From positions 521,799,803 to 521,863,802 of the forward strand of contig OY856409.1 of NCBI GenBank assembly GCA_963693085.1: a DNA stretch of 64,000 nucleotides, written 5' to 3'. The stretch's first letter is position 1, and the number at the start of each line of letters is the position of its first letter. Of the stretch, positions 45,494-57,515 are shown piece by piece. The position numbers were made by a program, and so were the translations under genes. The notes under the pieces were generated by a model. That model had not been told where the DNA came from and did not search any database. It was given only the letters and a program-made list of their open reading frames with translations. Source of the DNA: Alisma plantago-aquatica. Lineage: Eukaryota > Streptophyta > Magnoliopsida > Alismatales > Alismataceae.

Positions 45494-46306
45494 GTTCTGT
45501 TCGTGAGAAATGAATTGAAAAGGTTACAAAAATTGCAAATCTACTGACTTAAATGAATGGGCACGGTCCGCGGCATGGCCGTGCTGCGCGACACGGACGT
45601 GGTGGTATCAATCAGCACAGTCATGTTGTGTGGCAAGGTTGTGGTGGCCTATTTTGGTAATTTCTTTCTTAATTCTCTTGAATCTAGGGACCCTGTTCGA
45701 TTTGTGTGTATTTCACCATGGCCATTCCAAGGTGCCACAGTCGTGATCACTATAGCTACTAGTTTCACTTGAACTTTCATCAAAAACTCAAAATCGTCAT
45801 TCAAAGTGACTTTTCTTTGAAAGCTTTTCTCAATTTCACTCAAATTTTCTCATTTCACCATGTTTTCACCTACACATCTTAAAACTAGACAAAAAACAAT
45901 TAAAACAACTGTGTGTGTGTTTTTTTTCTTGGGAAAGTGTAAAAAAACCAAGAAGTATCAAAATTGAGAGGTTGGGTAAAAAATTCCCCAAATCTAGGTG
46001 GGTTGCCTCCCACAAGCGTTGAGTTTCATGCCTTCAGGTGGGCTTCTTGAAGATTCTTGCATCATTCATCCATTTGGAATTCTCATGTTCCCATTCTTAC
46101 AATAAGTGCATCTCTCATTTGCACTCAACCTATGTTCTTCATCTCTTTGATCACTAAAGCTATTCTCAAGTCTTTCATCTAGATCTCCTTCTCTTAAATG
46201 ACCACTAGACTCTTGAAGTGACCATGTCCAATATCCTCATCTTGAACTTATCGGGTTGAGGCCTTGTATATGTTGATCTTTATCTAAATGTACACGAAAG
46301 GTACTA
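45494..46306. other. Non-coding stretch between protease and the second ORF
   Basis: In complete Athila elements RT, RNase H and integrase (over 2 kb) lie here. Only about 800 bp remain, and they show none of their motifs. Part of it (45545-45760) has CACGGTC/GTGGTGG motifs like those of the LTR. Confidence 0.6.
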
Positions 46307-46615
46307 TCATATGCCACTATGAACATATATCTCAGTGTCAGCTATAGATGAGAATGGTCTTCTCAAGATGATGGGAATCTTCCTATCATCCAGCTCCATG
46401 TCAGGAACAATGAAATATGTTGGGAATCTTGTGCCTCTTTCCTTGTCTATCATCACCAAAACATCATCCACTCTTTCTCTTAGCACTTTGATGGAATGGT
46501 TTGCCAATTGGAGAGTGCAAGGTGTCAGTTTCATCTTGCCTAATCCCAGCTCAACATAGACAATATATGGAATTAAATTCACACTAGATCCCAAATCAAG
46601 TAGGGATTTTCCCAT
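46307..46615 (-). pseudogene. Athila-like aspartic protease
   Basis: The minus strand reads GKSLLDLGSSVNLIPYIVYV, then LGKMKLTPCTLQLANHSIKV and RERVDDVLVMIDK, and FIVPDMELD. This is the retropepsin domain in the form typical of Athila/Tat elements (LCDLGASVNLMP..., TLQLADRSI..P.G...DVLV, F.VLDM). The active-site triad is LDLGSS, with Gly kept. The C-terminal LILGRPFLAT motif is worn to IILRRPFSSI. It lies directly after gag. Confidence 0.85.
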
Positions 46616-46871
46616 GCGATGTCCTCCAATTTTATCTAGGTATGAGTGCGGCTCTTGGGTCTTTCCTCTTCACAGGAAGTGAGTGTTGGAGGATAGAGCT
46701 CATTTGTTTGGTCAAGTTGACTCTCTTTGGTATCCTTCATGTTGACCTTCTCTTCACAGTGCATAAGTTCTTGAGGAACTTAGCATATGACGGTATACAC
46801 TTCATAGCATCCAACAATGAAAAGTTGAGCTTCACTTGGAAAAACACCTCAAGAATGCTAACATTGTGCTT

Positions 46872-48360
46872 TTATCTCTTCCTTACTTCTAGTGGCTTAT
46901 CTAATGCTTCAATGAATGGTGGCTCACTTGTTTTGGCCTTGCTTGAATCAACATGATTCTCCTGTGGCATGCCATCAAGTGAAACACTAGGGATGATGGG
47001 ACCTACAAATGGAGTGTGAGGTGGATAATATGGTATCCCAAACTCAACATGCGGTGTCATAGAATCAATGCATGGTATCATGGTATCATCTTCAACAATC
47101 TCAATCACACTATCATCCTTTTGCTGCCTTGGCCTATCAACTTTTCTTTGACTTGTGGCCTTCTCAAGAGATTTCCCCCTCCTTAGAACTGTCACGGCAC
47201 TTCATTGCTCGTGGTGGAGAGGGGGAGCTATTTGTGGTTGTGGAGGATGTGGAGGTGGCACTTGGTATTGAAATTGAGATGCAGGGGAGAATTGAGGTTG
47301 GAAGGTGAAATGATTGGAAAGTTGTGATGATAGAGGGGGAGGAGGAGTGAAAGGCTTGGGATGGCCTTGGAAGTGGTATATGGGTTTCACTTGCATGGGA
47401 GATGGACTATAGAGAACTTGAGTAGAATTCATGGGTCCACTTGCTTCATTAAAACTCATTATGGGCTTTGAACACAATTTTTCTTCTTGGAGAGCAAGTA
47501 TGGAAGATAGATGCTCTATTCTCTCCTCAAGCCTTGTAACATTCTTTTGAACATCATCAATGCTTTTCAACCTAGAGAGAACTCATTCCTCAAACCTTGA
47601 GCTATATCTTGCACTTTGTGGTTCCGTGTAGCTATAGGAGTGAGGCTTCTTCATTTCTTCACCATGGAACTCAATAGAATTGGCCGAGTGACAAGGAACA
47701 CTTCTCACTTGTTTCTTCATGAAACTCACCATGTCACCAAGAATCTTCATCACTTGCGGGCTTGAATCACTATGAACTAGAATTTTCACACCAAAGGGGC
47801 AATCATTGTCATTCGTCATGCTAGAAGCTTGGATTTTTGAACCTTCTGCCAGCTTCTCAAGCAATGGCCATATCTCCTTGGGTGGCCTAGCCATGAAAAC
47901 TCCTCCACAAGAAGAATTTATTGTGCCTTGACCCTTTGGCGATAGACCAGAGTAAAAGGACTAAACTAGTTTCCACAAAGGTATGTCATGGTAGGGGCAT
48001 TCTCTCAACATCTTCTTAAATATCTCCCAAGCATTGTGAAACTGCTCATTTCCCATCTGATTGAAACTCGCTATGGAACACCGCATTTGTGTCAACCTTG
48101 GAATTGTCTTAGGAAGGCATTCTTCATCTCTTCCCAATTCATGATGTCCCCCCTGAATCATACCAATCTTTGGCTTTGTCATTGAGGGAGAATGAGAACA
48201 GGGTCAACTGGATTGTGTCATCACTGGCCGTCAGCTTCTTGAAGGTGGAGCATACTTTAAGAAATGAGTCAAGTGCTTGTAGGGTTCTCACTTTCCAAGT
48301 CGTACAAGGTGGGAAGGATCCCAAGAAGACCTGAAGGGATGGAGAATTGCTCCCATGCAT
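46872..48360 (-). pseudogene. Athila-like gag, frame-broken
   Basis: From 48360 the minus strand gives LQALDSFLKVCSTFKKLTAS, DDTIQLTLFSFSLNDKAKDW, then, after a frame change, PRLTQMRCSIASFNQMGNEQ with FHNAWEIFKKMLRECPYHDI. These are the retrotransposon gag core blocks (HL..F...CDT.K...VS.DAIRLRLFPFSL.DKAK.WL, and FYEAWERFK.LLR.CPHHG). Downstream are a Pro-rich segment (47570-47202, with repeated PQFSPA, PPPHPPQP) and a Lys/Arg-rich linker before protease. No zinc knuckle is visible, as often in Athila gag. Three or more frame breaks. Confidence 0.85.
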
Positions 48361-48650
48361 TTGATCAACTCTACTAGCAATTGGTGATTTTTAGTTGCTA
48401 GGCATTAAGTAATTTTTAGTTTCTAGGCATGAAGTAATCTTGAAGTGACTTGTGAGGTACCTTTCGTCCTTCCATCTTGTCTTTCCTGAGTGGATTGTTA
48501 CATGCATAAGGTACAACCAGAAAAAGGAAAACAAGTTAGCAAACCAATATGCACAAAGAATACTAAGAGTAAAGAATTAAAATAGCAATGATGAGGAAAG
48601 TAGGAAAAGATCAAAGCAAAACTAACTATCTAGGTTGAGTGCCTTTCTCT

Positions 48651-48665
48651 CTGACAACGGCACCA
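48651..48665 (-). other. Primer binding site, tRNA-Asp type
   Basis: Minus strand TGGTGCCGTTGTCAG, close to the TGGCGCCGTTGCCGG complement of plant tRNA-Asp used by Athila/Tat elements. It lies ten bases from the 5' LTR. Confidence 0.8.
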
Positions 48666-50648
48666 GAAAACTTGGTGCGTCCCGCTAGAGGTGCACACAC
48701 TAATAAATTAGATTGGAATAGATGTTCTCCACAAGATCAGGACACACGAGGGATAACTTTCAAATTTTATAAGGACCTAAGATAACACACCTACTTCTAC
48801 TAAAACATTACACCTGCAAGCGCACAGGTTCATGTCATAGTATAGGAAGACGGCAAGTATAGGGTCGAACCACAAGGAGAAAAGGAGGCACTAGAGCTAG
48901 GTTATTTTTAGGCTAGGTTCCTACTTCAGATTCTAGGGTTGAATGGTTTGATGTTTGATTGTTGATTACACTAAGGGTTGAATAAGAAAGCAATTAAAGT
49001 AAACAAATAAGATCAAAACCTAAGTTAACCCTACACAGTTAATTCTATTGGTCAAGAAAAGTCAAGGCAAGGAAAAAAAAGAGCAAGCTAGACTAAAGTA
49101 GGCAAGAAGAAGTCTACACTACACTAAGCTAGCAAACTAAGCAGAAGATCAATTGAAAACCTAAACTAGAAAGAGAAAATCAAGAATAAGGCAAGAGGCT
49201 AACTAAGCATGTAAACAGCTAACTAAGCTAACACTAGCTAATCAAGAAGGAAATTGGGGTTTTAAACCAATAAAGGGATGTGTGGGATGCTTGGGGATGC
49301 ACTTATCAATTAGGTTAGGGGGTGACATGTGAACATTATGATTTCATTTAGATTACCAAACCAAACAACAAGCTACATTCTAATGAATTGCCCTAGAATA
49401 CTAACTGGCCATGGATAGGATAGGTTGTGTATAGGGAAACTAGTCCCTAACACCTCCTACTACCCTTACAAGTCTCAATTGGGTTAGGATCTAGGTGTGA
49501 TTCAATTAGAGTCTAAAGTAGTCTAGGCTTCTAGGTTAGAGGATCATAGGGTGATTATGGGTTGAGGTTAGTAATGGGAGTGGAAGTGATGTTTTAGGCC
49601 ACCCATCACCCACATTCTAGCCTTGAGAAAGCTCTAAGATAATCACACTAAATTCATCTAAACTGGCTACTTAGATCTCTCAAATAGGGTTAATAGAATT
49701 GATTAGCATGTAGGAGATTGGGTAGCTATCTAGGGTTCCATGAATTGGACCTAGGAGCAGATCCCTAAATTCACACATATAAGCAATTTCCCTGAATTCC
49801 TAGGTGATTTCAAGCACAAACCAAAGAAATTCATGAAGAATGAGATAGAAATATAACTAATCATTATCAAATGAGATTACAATGTTTAAATATCATTTTC
49901 CCCCAACATGATATCAAAGTAACATTTTTTGCCCCAAACAGCCCACCCAAGGGGCCTAGCTACTCATGGAAATGGAAAAATACAAAAAGAAAGGAGACAA
50001 ACATAGAAGAAGCCATGGAGCTCGGTGTATATGGAGTAATCCTCCTCTTCAACTGCTACAAGATGTCCTCCTTCTTCTTCCAAGGTGCAAGGGCATGGGA
50101 TGAAGGTGGAAAGTGGCCAAAACATCAAGAAACTAGGATTTTGGTGGTGGAAATGGTGAAATGGGGTGGAATGGAGGTGAAAATGAAGTGGAATGGCTAA
50201 TGGGAGAAAATGGGAGATAAGAAGGGATATAAGGTAGATAACCTCATCCTCCAGTTTCCACCCACATATATTGGTGGGGAGGAAGCAATAGGTCAAGTAG
50301 GGGTAAAGTGGGAAATGCAGTGGAAAAGTAGCTAGGCTTTTGTGAGTAGCGTAGTCGTGGTGGGTAACACAGTCGTGGTGGGTGTAGGGGAACATGGTCG
50401 TGGTGTAGTGGCACGGGTGAGGTGAAAAATGGATGAAAATCACAGTAACATTGGTTGTTTTGAAATGCATGTGGTAAGGTCGTGGTAAGGCAAGGGTGGC
50501 ACGGTCACGGTGGTCACCACCATCGTGGTGGGTTGGGAATGACTGACTGGTCTTTGTCACACGGTCCTACAGGGTGGAACAGACGTTATGTGGTCTCATG
50601 GCACAACCATTCTTGGTGGCATGGCCATTCTGATCTTTGCACTTTCTT

Positions 50649-52145
50649 TGTGGGCTCTGATCTCCAAAGTCCGAGATAAACAAATAAACTTTGAAGTAAA
50701 CATAGCGGAAGCGATTCGTTTAGCAGCAGAATACCAAAAATCAGCGGAAATTAAAACTTTTTGAGATAAGACATTGAAACCATAAAAATTCCTTTCATAT
50801 ATTCAAGATAAACTGTTTACATCTCTGTTAATTACTTCTTGAGTAATTAGACACAACATGCTACAAAATCTCAAGAGATGAATCAAAACTCAGACCATGA
50901 CTCCAAGGACCTGAGAGTACAGAGGACGCATAGGACTGACTATCTATCTATATAACTCAGCAGTCTGAATCTCCACCTGGGATTTATTACTGCTCCGGGT
51001 ACTACTGCTGCTGATATTGGTCACCTGGAGATTGGTCCCTTCATCCTTGACGACCACCTAAAAACAATTGAAATCTACGGGGTGAGACAATTTTAAAAAA
51101 TTGTCCCAGCGGGAGTTATAACTCTTCGCCAGAAACATGATTATTACAGAATAAGAGAATAACAGTACACAAAGAAGTCATATATATTTTAAGAGTAGTT
51201 AGAACAATGTTTCACAGATTGTAATCTATTCCTCCTACTAGAAGCAAAGCATCTCTAAATCGACCCACATATCTCCTTTCTTTTAGAAAAAAAGGACATG
51301 TATAACATTTATTTATTATAAATCCATCATCACCATACCGGCTCTCTTCAGGCTTAGATCATATATCCATCACCTGGCATTATAATAAGGGATATCATGG
51401 CCTGTAGCCATACCCTTTTCTACAAGGTGTTAGGATTCCAAAACCACAACATAATTGTATGATTAGTACACATGAAATCATACTTAACCTTACTCAAGTG
51501 ACACAAGGGTTATTTACATTCATCACCCCTAAGTCTGCAGTTAAGCCTTTCATAGGATTATCTTGTAATAGAATTTCACATAGTGACACTCTATATTAGG
51601 ATCACATTTCATAATTTAACATAGGGATATCAATCCCTAAACATCTTATCACTAAGAATCCGGAAAGTGAGAGCCATCCAATTGGAGCTCTGATACCACT
51701 AATTGTGGGCTCTGATACCACTAATTATGGGATCTGATCTCCAAAGTCCGAGATAAACACATAAACTTCGAAGTAAACATAGCGGATGCGATTCGTTTAG
51801 CAGCGGAATACCAAAAATCAGCGGAAATTAAAACTTTTTGAGATAAGACATTGAAACCATAAAAATTCCTTTCATAGATTCAAGATAAACTGTTTACATC
51901 TCTGTTAATTACTTCTTGAGTAATTAGACACAACATGCTACAAAATCTCAAGAGACTAATCAAAACTCAGACCATGACTCCAAGGACCTGAGAGTACAGA
52001 GGACGCATAGGACTGACTATCTATCTATATAACTCAGCAGTCTGAATCTCCACCTGGGATTTACTACTACTCCGGGTATTACTGTTGCTGATACTGGTCA
52101 CGAAGTTTATGTGTTTATCTCGGACTTTGGAGATTAGAGCCCACA
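50649..52145. mobile_element. Aberrant LTR-derived insertion with the same LTR end at both termini
   Basis: The left end is TGTGGGCTCTGATCTCC and the right end, inverted, TGTGGGCTCTAATCTCC. The inverted match runs about 43 bp (50649-50692 with 52103-52145). The insertion is flanked by TTCTT at 50644-50648 and 52146-52150. Inside, from left to right: about 1.0 kb of an LTR read from its 3' (U5) end; then at 51687-51698 a primer site (minus TGGTATCAGAGC) with a bit of leader; then a second copy of the same LTR end (51704-52102), nearly identical to the first over about 375 bp; then the short inverted U5 piece. The LTR is related to the end of the 5.1-kb LTR at 3057. Confidence 0.88.
51687..51698 (-). 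other. Primer binding site inside the aberrant insertion
   Basis: Minus strand TGGTATCAGAGC, an exact tRNA-Met-type site, five bases from the second LTR-end copy. A second, partial duplicate of CTCTGATACCACTAATTATG follows at 51709-51728. Confidence 0.85.
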
Positions 52146-52201
52146 TTCTTGACTTGACTTTATTGGTTTGGATGAGCCAGCACAGCCATTCTGGTGTACC
52201 A

Positions 52202-53999
52202 ATCGTGTCGTTCTGGTGTACCTTTTGTGGTCCTACCCATTTCATGTTTTATCTTGTTTGCATAATATAGTAATATGATTTCATTATTTTCAATGATCCT
52301 TGTTGGTAGTTTTGGGATCTATATATACCTCATTTTTACAACATGTTCTTTCTTATGAGTGCATATTATCCATTAGAATAACCCAGTCCCAACACAATCC
52401 ACCCAATTCTAATACAAATTGAAGCTCAAAGAGAACTTCATTCACATTCAATTTGCAATCAAATGAAACCTGCAAACCCTACTTGCCAAATTAGTAACAA
52501 AAACCACTCATTTTTAATATCCAAAGAAAGTGAGTTGTCAAATACCTTTGTGTGTTTTGGTGGCATATTAATTCTCTCCTACTTCACTTAAGCTTTTTCC
52601 AGTTGTTATTCTAGTATGATGAAATATTAAAGACAAGTTCCAAGTAGGGCTAGCATGAACATGCTTCTATCCAGCATGAAGCCTTTAAAAGATCCATTTG
52701 GAAAATTTCAAAAGACTACCAACATAGTAAGATATTAAAACCATGCAAGATTGTTTCTCTCATGAGTCACTTTTCTAGGGACCACTTAAGGATTTCCTAG
52801 GATGGAAATACATTTGTAATTTAGAAACCCATACTAATCAAAAAAATTGTTATTAAATAGAAAATAATAATATCAATAATTTATTAATTCAACAAAAACA
52901 AATACATATGATCACTAATGTTTACATGCTAAATATATTTATAAAAGAAAATGAATACTTGGTGAAGACCCGAAACACATGGAAAATAAAATTTTGAGAA
53001 ACGTTTTGGCCCAAACTAAAATATGTTATACTAACCAGACTTCATATTCAACAAGTCTAGTCTAGTCAATCACATGCCATTTCCTTATAGGTGGATGGAC
53101 TCTTCAATATAAATATGTTTCTTACTTTTACCTAGACATTAATTCAATATATATTAGGTTCTACCACTAGGGATATTTGAAAGTTGTGCAAATAATAGTA
53201 CTCACTCGAATCAAGGAGAATGGGAATCTTGATGAATATAAAAACATAATTTGGATTTAGTTAGTAATGTGTTAATTGAATATACAATAAATGAAATGGC
53301 AGAAGTGAAACATGAAATGACTAGTTATATATCCACTAAATAATAAGTTTATATGCTCACTATTTATAACCGATTGTCAAGTTCAATTAATTAATCAGTT
53401 TTAATACACTCCACTCAATCTACTTAACATGTATATGGAAAGTGAAAACTACCCTAATGTGGGATTGTCCCATGTGGGTAATCCACTATTTGTTCATATT
53501 TACCTCAAAAATGACCTATGTAAAGTGAAATATATTCACATTGAGGCCTACTAAGTCTAGAAATTATGGTAAATAATGCACATATGTTAAGTCCTTGTCC
53601 TGGCTACTCATGTCAAATTATTAAAGTGTACTATGTATTAATGTGGGTAACTAAGTCTTTCATACTATATAAGCCTAGTATAACTAAATGAAGATGCTTA
53701 TATTAGGTCATATTCCTCAATTAACATTTGTGTTGTGTAGGAATATCAAATTGGGATACTGAACTTTAATATTTCCTTACCATCCTAGATCACCATGTAG
53801 ATGGTAATTAAAATGGTCTTCAAGTCACACTTTGACCAACTACTTTGTTTTACTTACCTTATCATAGTGTACATAGAGAAGAAATATGGAGAGAGTTCAA
53901 TGAATGTTTCTTTTTATTCATCTGATCATATTGCATATTGTCCTAAAACTTTGTTTTGGCTTTAAGTAGCCACCAAATCTAGAATGCTACATAGATTTC
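52202..53999. other. AT-rich DNA without supported gene
   Basis: No coding block or repeat border can be supported in this stretch. Confidence 0.5.
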
Positions 54000-56900
54000 T
54001 CCTAGGGAAGGTGATATGTACTTGAATTCAACTAGAAATGTACTTCACATAAAATAATATAACATAACATCAAAATTTCATAAGGCAATATAATATTGAT
54101 TCTCATATCACAAAACTCAAATTTTGAGATATACAACCAGAAATATTATTACACCCACATATCACAATAACCAATAATCATGAGAATAGGGCATAAGTTG
54201 GGGATTGAACAAAATACAAAGAACACCATTAACTTTTTTAATTTCAAACTCTTTCTTTTCTCACATTCAATCACATAAACTAACTGTATAAAGGGATTTA
54301 AAACTTGATTACTCTAAGTTTATTTCAACAATAAACATACATATTTAGAGATCTATTATGTTTCTCACATTTCCATGTACATATGACTTAATAATTAGAT
54401 ACAACTCTATTAATAAGGAAACAAAGTTACACATCATCATTTACACCTATATCATTTCTTTACAAGGACCTAGAGTGACAGGGATCAACTTAACTTCAGT
54501 AATCTGATTCCTGACCCTTGTAGTAGATCTACTCTGGCATTAACACTCTTCAATTCATAGGGTTTTCCTAAAGAATTTTGAGTAAAGGGGTGAACCTACT
54601 CACTCAGCAAATTAGTACTTTAAAGAAACAACTAAAGGGACTTTAATAATCAAAAGACATATTATTGAGTAACTGAATTTAAAGTAAAATAATAACAAGT
54701 TGTAAGGAATGTATCATTCACAAAAATATATATGTAGGAAACTCTAGGTATCTACAAGAGTGAAATCAATATCTAAACATGCTTGATTAATCACAAAGGG
54801 AACTAGTAATTCAAAAACATACAAGTGGCAAGTTACTCTAGAAAACTTCAAAGAATAATTCTATAAATTCACACACTTGATTAATAAATCATCATATTAT
54901 TATTTAGTGAACCCACATGAAGTATACCACGACATGTAAAAGAATCATAGCAAGCTATGATCTCACTATACAAGACTTAGAAGCATGCCCGAGTTCTGAA
55001 TCATGTACTCTCACATGTCCCGTCAATAGCACACATTCGCCATTTCTAGATCTCAGTGGCTAATGGGAGCAGTCAGATATCTGAAATCCTCCTTTAAACC
55101 TAGGTACTCGGGCAGAGATTCAAAATACTCTGGCTTGTTGTGCATCATTGTACCTACCAAATATGTCCACAAATCAACACAACTCCATACACCAAATATG
55201 TACACTAACCAGTAACATAGGTACCACTGGCATCCCCGATTGGTGGTGGGTACCACAAAAATTGTAAGGAGTCTATCCTCCGTGACCTAGACCCTTGCAC
55301 CCTACTGGTACACTCAGGCTTACCTCAATCTAGATAAAATACCTCCAGTATGAGTTTTTCTCCTCATAGAGCAAGCCTCATCTTGTGAGTATTATATAGT
55401 TTTTGGGTCATTTAAAGTCTAAGTCACTCTTTAGATTCATATCTCAATTGTCAAATCAACATTTCTTAGTTTAACCTTATAAAAAATTCTTTTCATAAAT
55501 TACCAGTAGTTAGTATTGTAAATTGAGTAACTGAACAACACCACTTATCATATTGGAGAACACTAAATTCAAAATACTTGATTCACAAAATACCATATCC
55601 TTAGGGTTCAGTTTCCTTAGTTACATATCACATGACTCGCATAAGGATTTGATGTTACATAAGCTTTCCACCATAAAAGATTGTGTTCGACAATTTACAT
55701 ACAACTGAACATACATATATATAGGAAACTCTGAAATGAAATGAACTAAGGTTTTCACGTCATTCACCAAAATATAATGCATCAAGAATAACCTTGAATA
55801 AATAGATCTATAACATGAAAATGAATCACTTCTATTGGATTTTGTGATGACTATTTGCAAACTTATGACTATCCAATCATATAGGGTTTCATGCTCTTAA
55901 CTGAGCTATCAAGCAAACATTGATAGTATCAAATGAATTGCAAGATAATATCTACCATATCTACACTAATCATTTATATGAAACAATCATATATAAATAA
56001 GGAGATTCAAATTGACAAAGTTCTTCATTCAAATATACAACAAATTTCAGACATAACAAAAAATCTTAGATTTTGGTATATTCTTATAACTTCTACAAAA
56101 ACTTGAGGAATTCTATTTTAGATGATTGTATCCATTTCTAATATGATTTATGATCTAAAATTCATCACAATAGTGAAATGATCCATTTCTATATCATATC
56201 CTAAAAGCTAGAACTGAAAAGTAGATTAGGATTTTATTATTGCATAGGAAGAGCTCAAAATTATAGTGGATTTAATCTAAATCTGTGAAATCTACTATTT
56301 AATGGAAGTACCCACTCACCTAAGGTGTGAAGCACCTTAAAAATATATCCTAAGATCTGAAATCCTAGAATCCATATCAAACTCCTAGCAATCCATCACT
56401 TTCTTCTTCCTTCCAAGTTAGAAACCCTAAAAATGGAGAATTATCGAGAAAGAGTGAGAAAGGAGGGAGATTTGATATCATTTTCAAACAAATTAGAGGG
56501 TGGATGGAATCTTGACGTGTGAGTGAAGAATAACCAAAAAAAAGCTATCTGGATATGACAAACTTACTTGATTTCATCAACTATAGGAAGAGAAAACCCT
56601 AGATTATCATCTTCACGACTTTCTCCATTCAAACTCTAACTCTCACCATCTCTCTAGGAGTTTATTTATCTGGAATGAATCATGAAATATGAGTACTCCT
56701 AGTGTGTTAGGTTACTCATATAGAGAAAATTAAGGTGCTTGGGTCAAACTTTTTATTTCAATGCAGTTTTCTATCATAAAAATGTTATTGTAAAAGGTTT
56801 AAAATTAGGTCAAACCTCTTCCAAATATTAAAAAAAATTAGCATGTTGTTGGTCACAAAGTTTTATAGCTCAATTGAAATTTTCATATCATTCTAATTTT

Positions 56901-57515
56901 CCAATAAATAAAAAGAAATCAAACACTACACTACTATCTTGTAGTCTGCAAAAAAGTTGGCTAAGAGAAAAATGCCCTGGGGACCCCAGGAACAGTTGTG
57001 CAAGGTACCACGTCCATGCCAATGAGGACCCAACATGTCTATGACTCTACCACAATGGTGGTGCCAAGAGTCCATCAGATTTGAGTATAAAAATGGGCAA
57101 CACTTCTATTTCTCAAAAATGGTTGTGTGGCCTAGAATTCCTATGCCACCAACAACCCTGCACATATGTGGTGCCTACCACGGCCGTTTTACGCAAGCCT
57201 CCAACTCCAAATTCATTGTCTATTGCTACCTCACCCATTCCACTCCATCATGGTCATTGTGCCCTCCTTCACCACAATCATATTGCCCCACACGACCGCG
57301 GTGAGAAAAAACCCTAATTCTAGCCAACTAGGGTTTATGCCTCTCAAATCCTAATTATTCAAAATAAAAGCATTCTTAAAGTTTTCATTAGGTTTAAAAC
57401 ATCATAATTGAGATACCATCATTAATCGGGTTTTAAGAAATGATAAATAATTAATCATATAATTATCCAAGTAAACCCTACTTTACCGATTAAGCTCAGA
57501 AATGCGGTCATAACA
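54000..57515 (-). repeat. Probable Ty3 LTR, left border uncertain
   Basis: The right border read on the minus strand is TGTTATGACCGCATTTCTGA, a usual plant Ty3 LTR opening. The left part has the block AAGGACCTAGAGTGACAGGG and the CTACTCACTCAG stretch in the same relative order as AAGGACCTGAGAGTACAGAG and GGGGTGAGACAA in the other Ty3 LTR ends (3360-3530, 50900-51090). I could not find the primer site or the exact left end. 57000-57300 contains CCACGGCCG/ACCACAAT motifs resembling those in the Athila-like LTR. Confidence 0.4.

Larger units (their letters stand above)
39488..52201 (-). mobile_element. Athila-like LTR element lacking RT/RNase H/integrase
   Basis: Direct repeats at 39488-41546 and 48676-52201 are the LTRs. 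A tRNA-Asp-type primer site lies beside the right copy, giving minus orientation. From 5' to 3' the internal DNA has gag, aspartic protease, and a separate ORF region with Athila-like blocks. No RT, RNase H or integrase motif is found in the 4.7 kb between protease and 3' LTR, so this is probably a non-autonomous derivative. A clear target duplication is not visible. Confidence 0.8.
48676..52201 (-). repeat. 5' LTR of the Athila-like element, interrupted
   Basis: It starts TGCGTCCCGCTAGAGGTGC and ends GGTGTACCA. Without the 1.5-kb insertion at 50649-52145 and its duplicated TTCTT it is about 2.02 kb, matching the left LTR. The two LTRs differ at many positions and small indels, so this element is old. 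Confidence 0.85.

Noticed and set aside
50482..50679. 65-codon frame with histidine/glycine-rich peptide
   Set aside because: Comes from CACGGTCGTGGTGG-type motifs in the LTR and crosses the border of the nested insertion.
39483..52206. 5-bp target duplication of the Athila-like element
   Set aside because: TATGG on the left and ATCGT on the right do not match; the right border is uncertain by some tens of bases.
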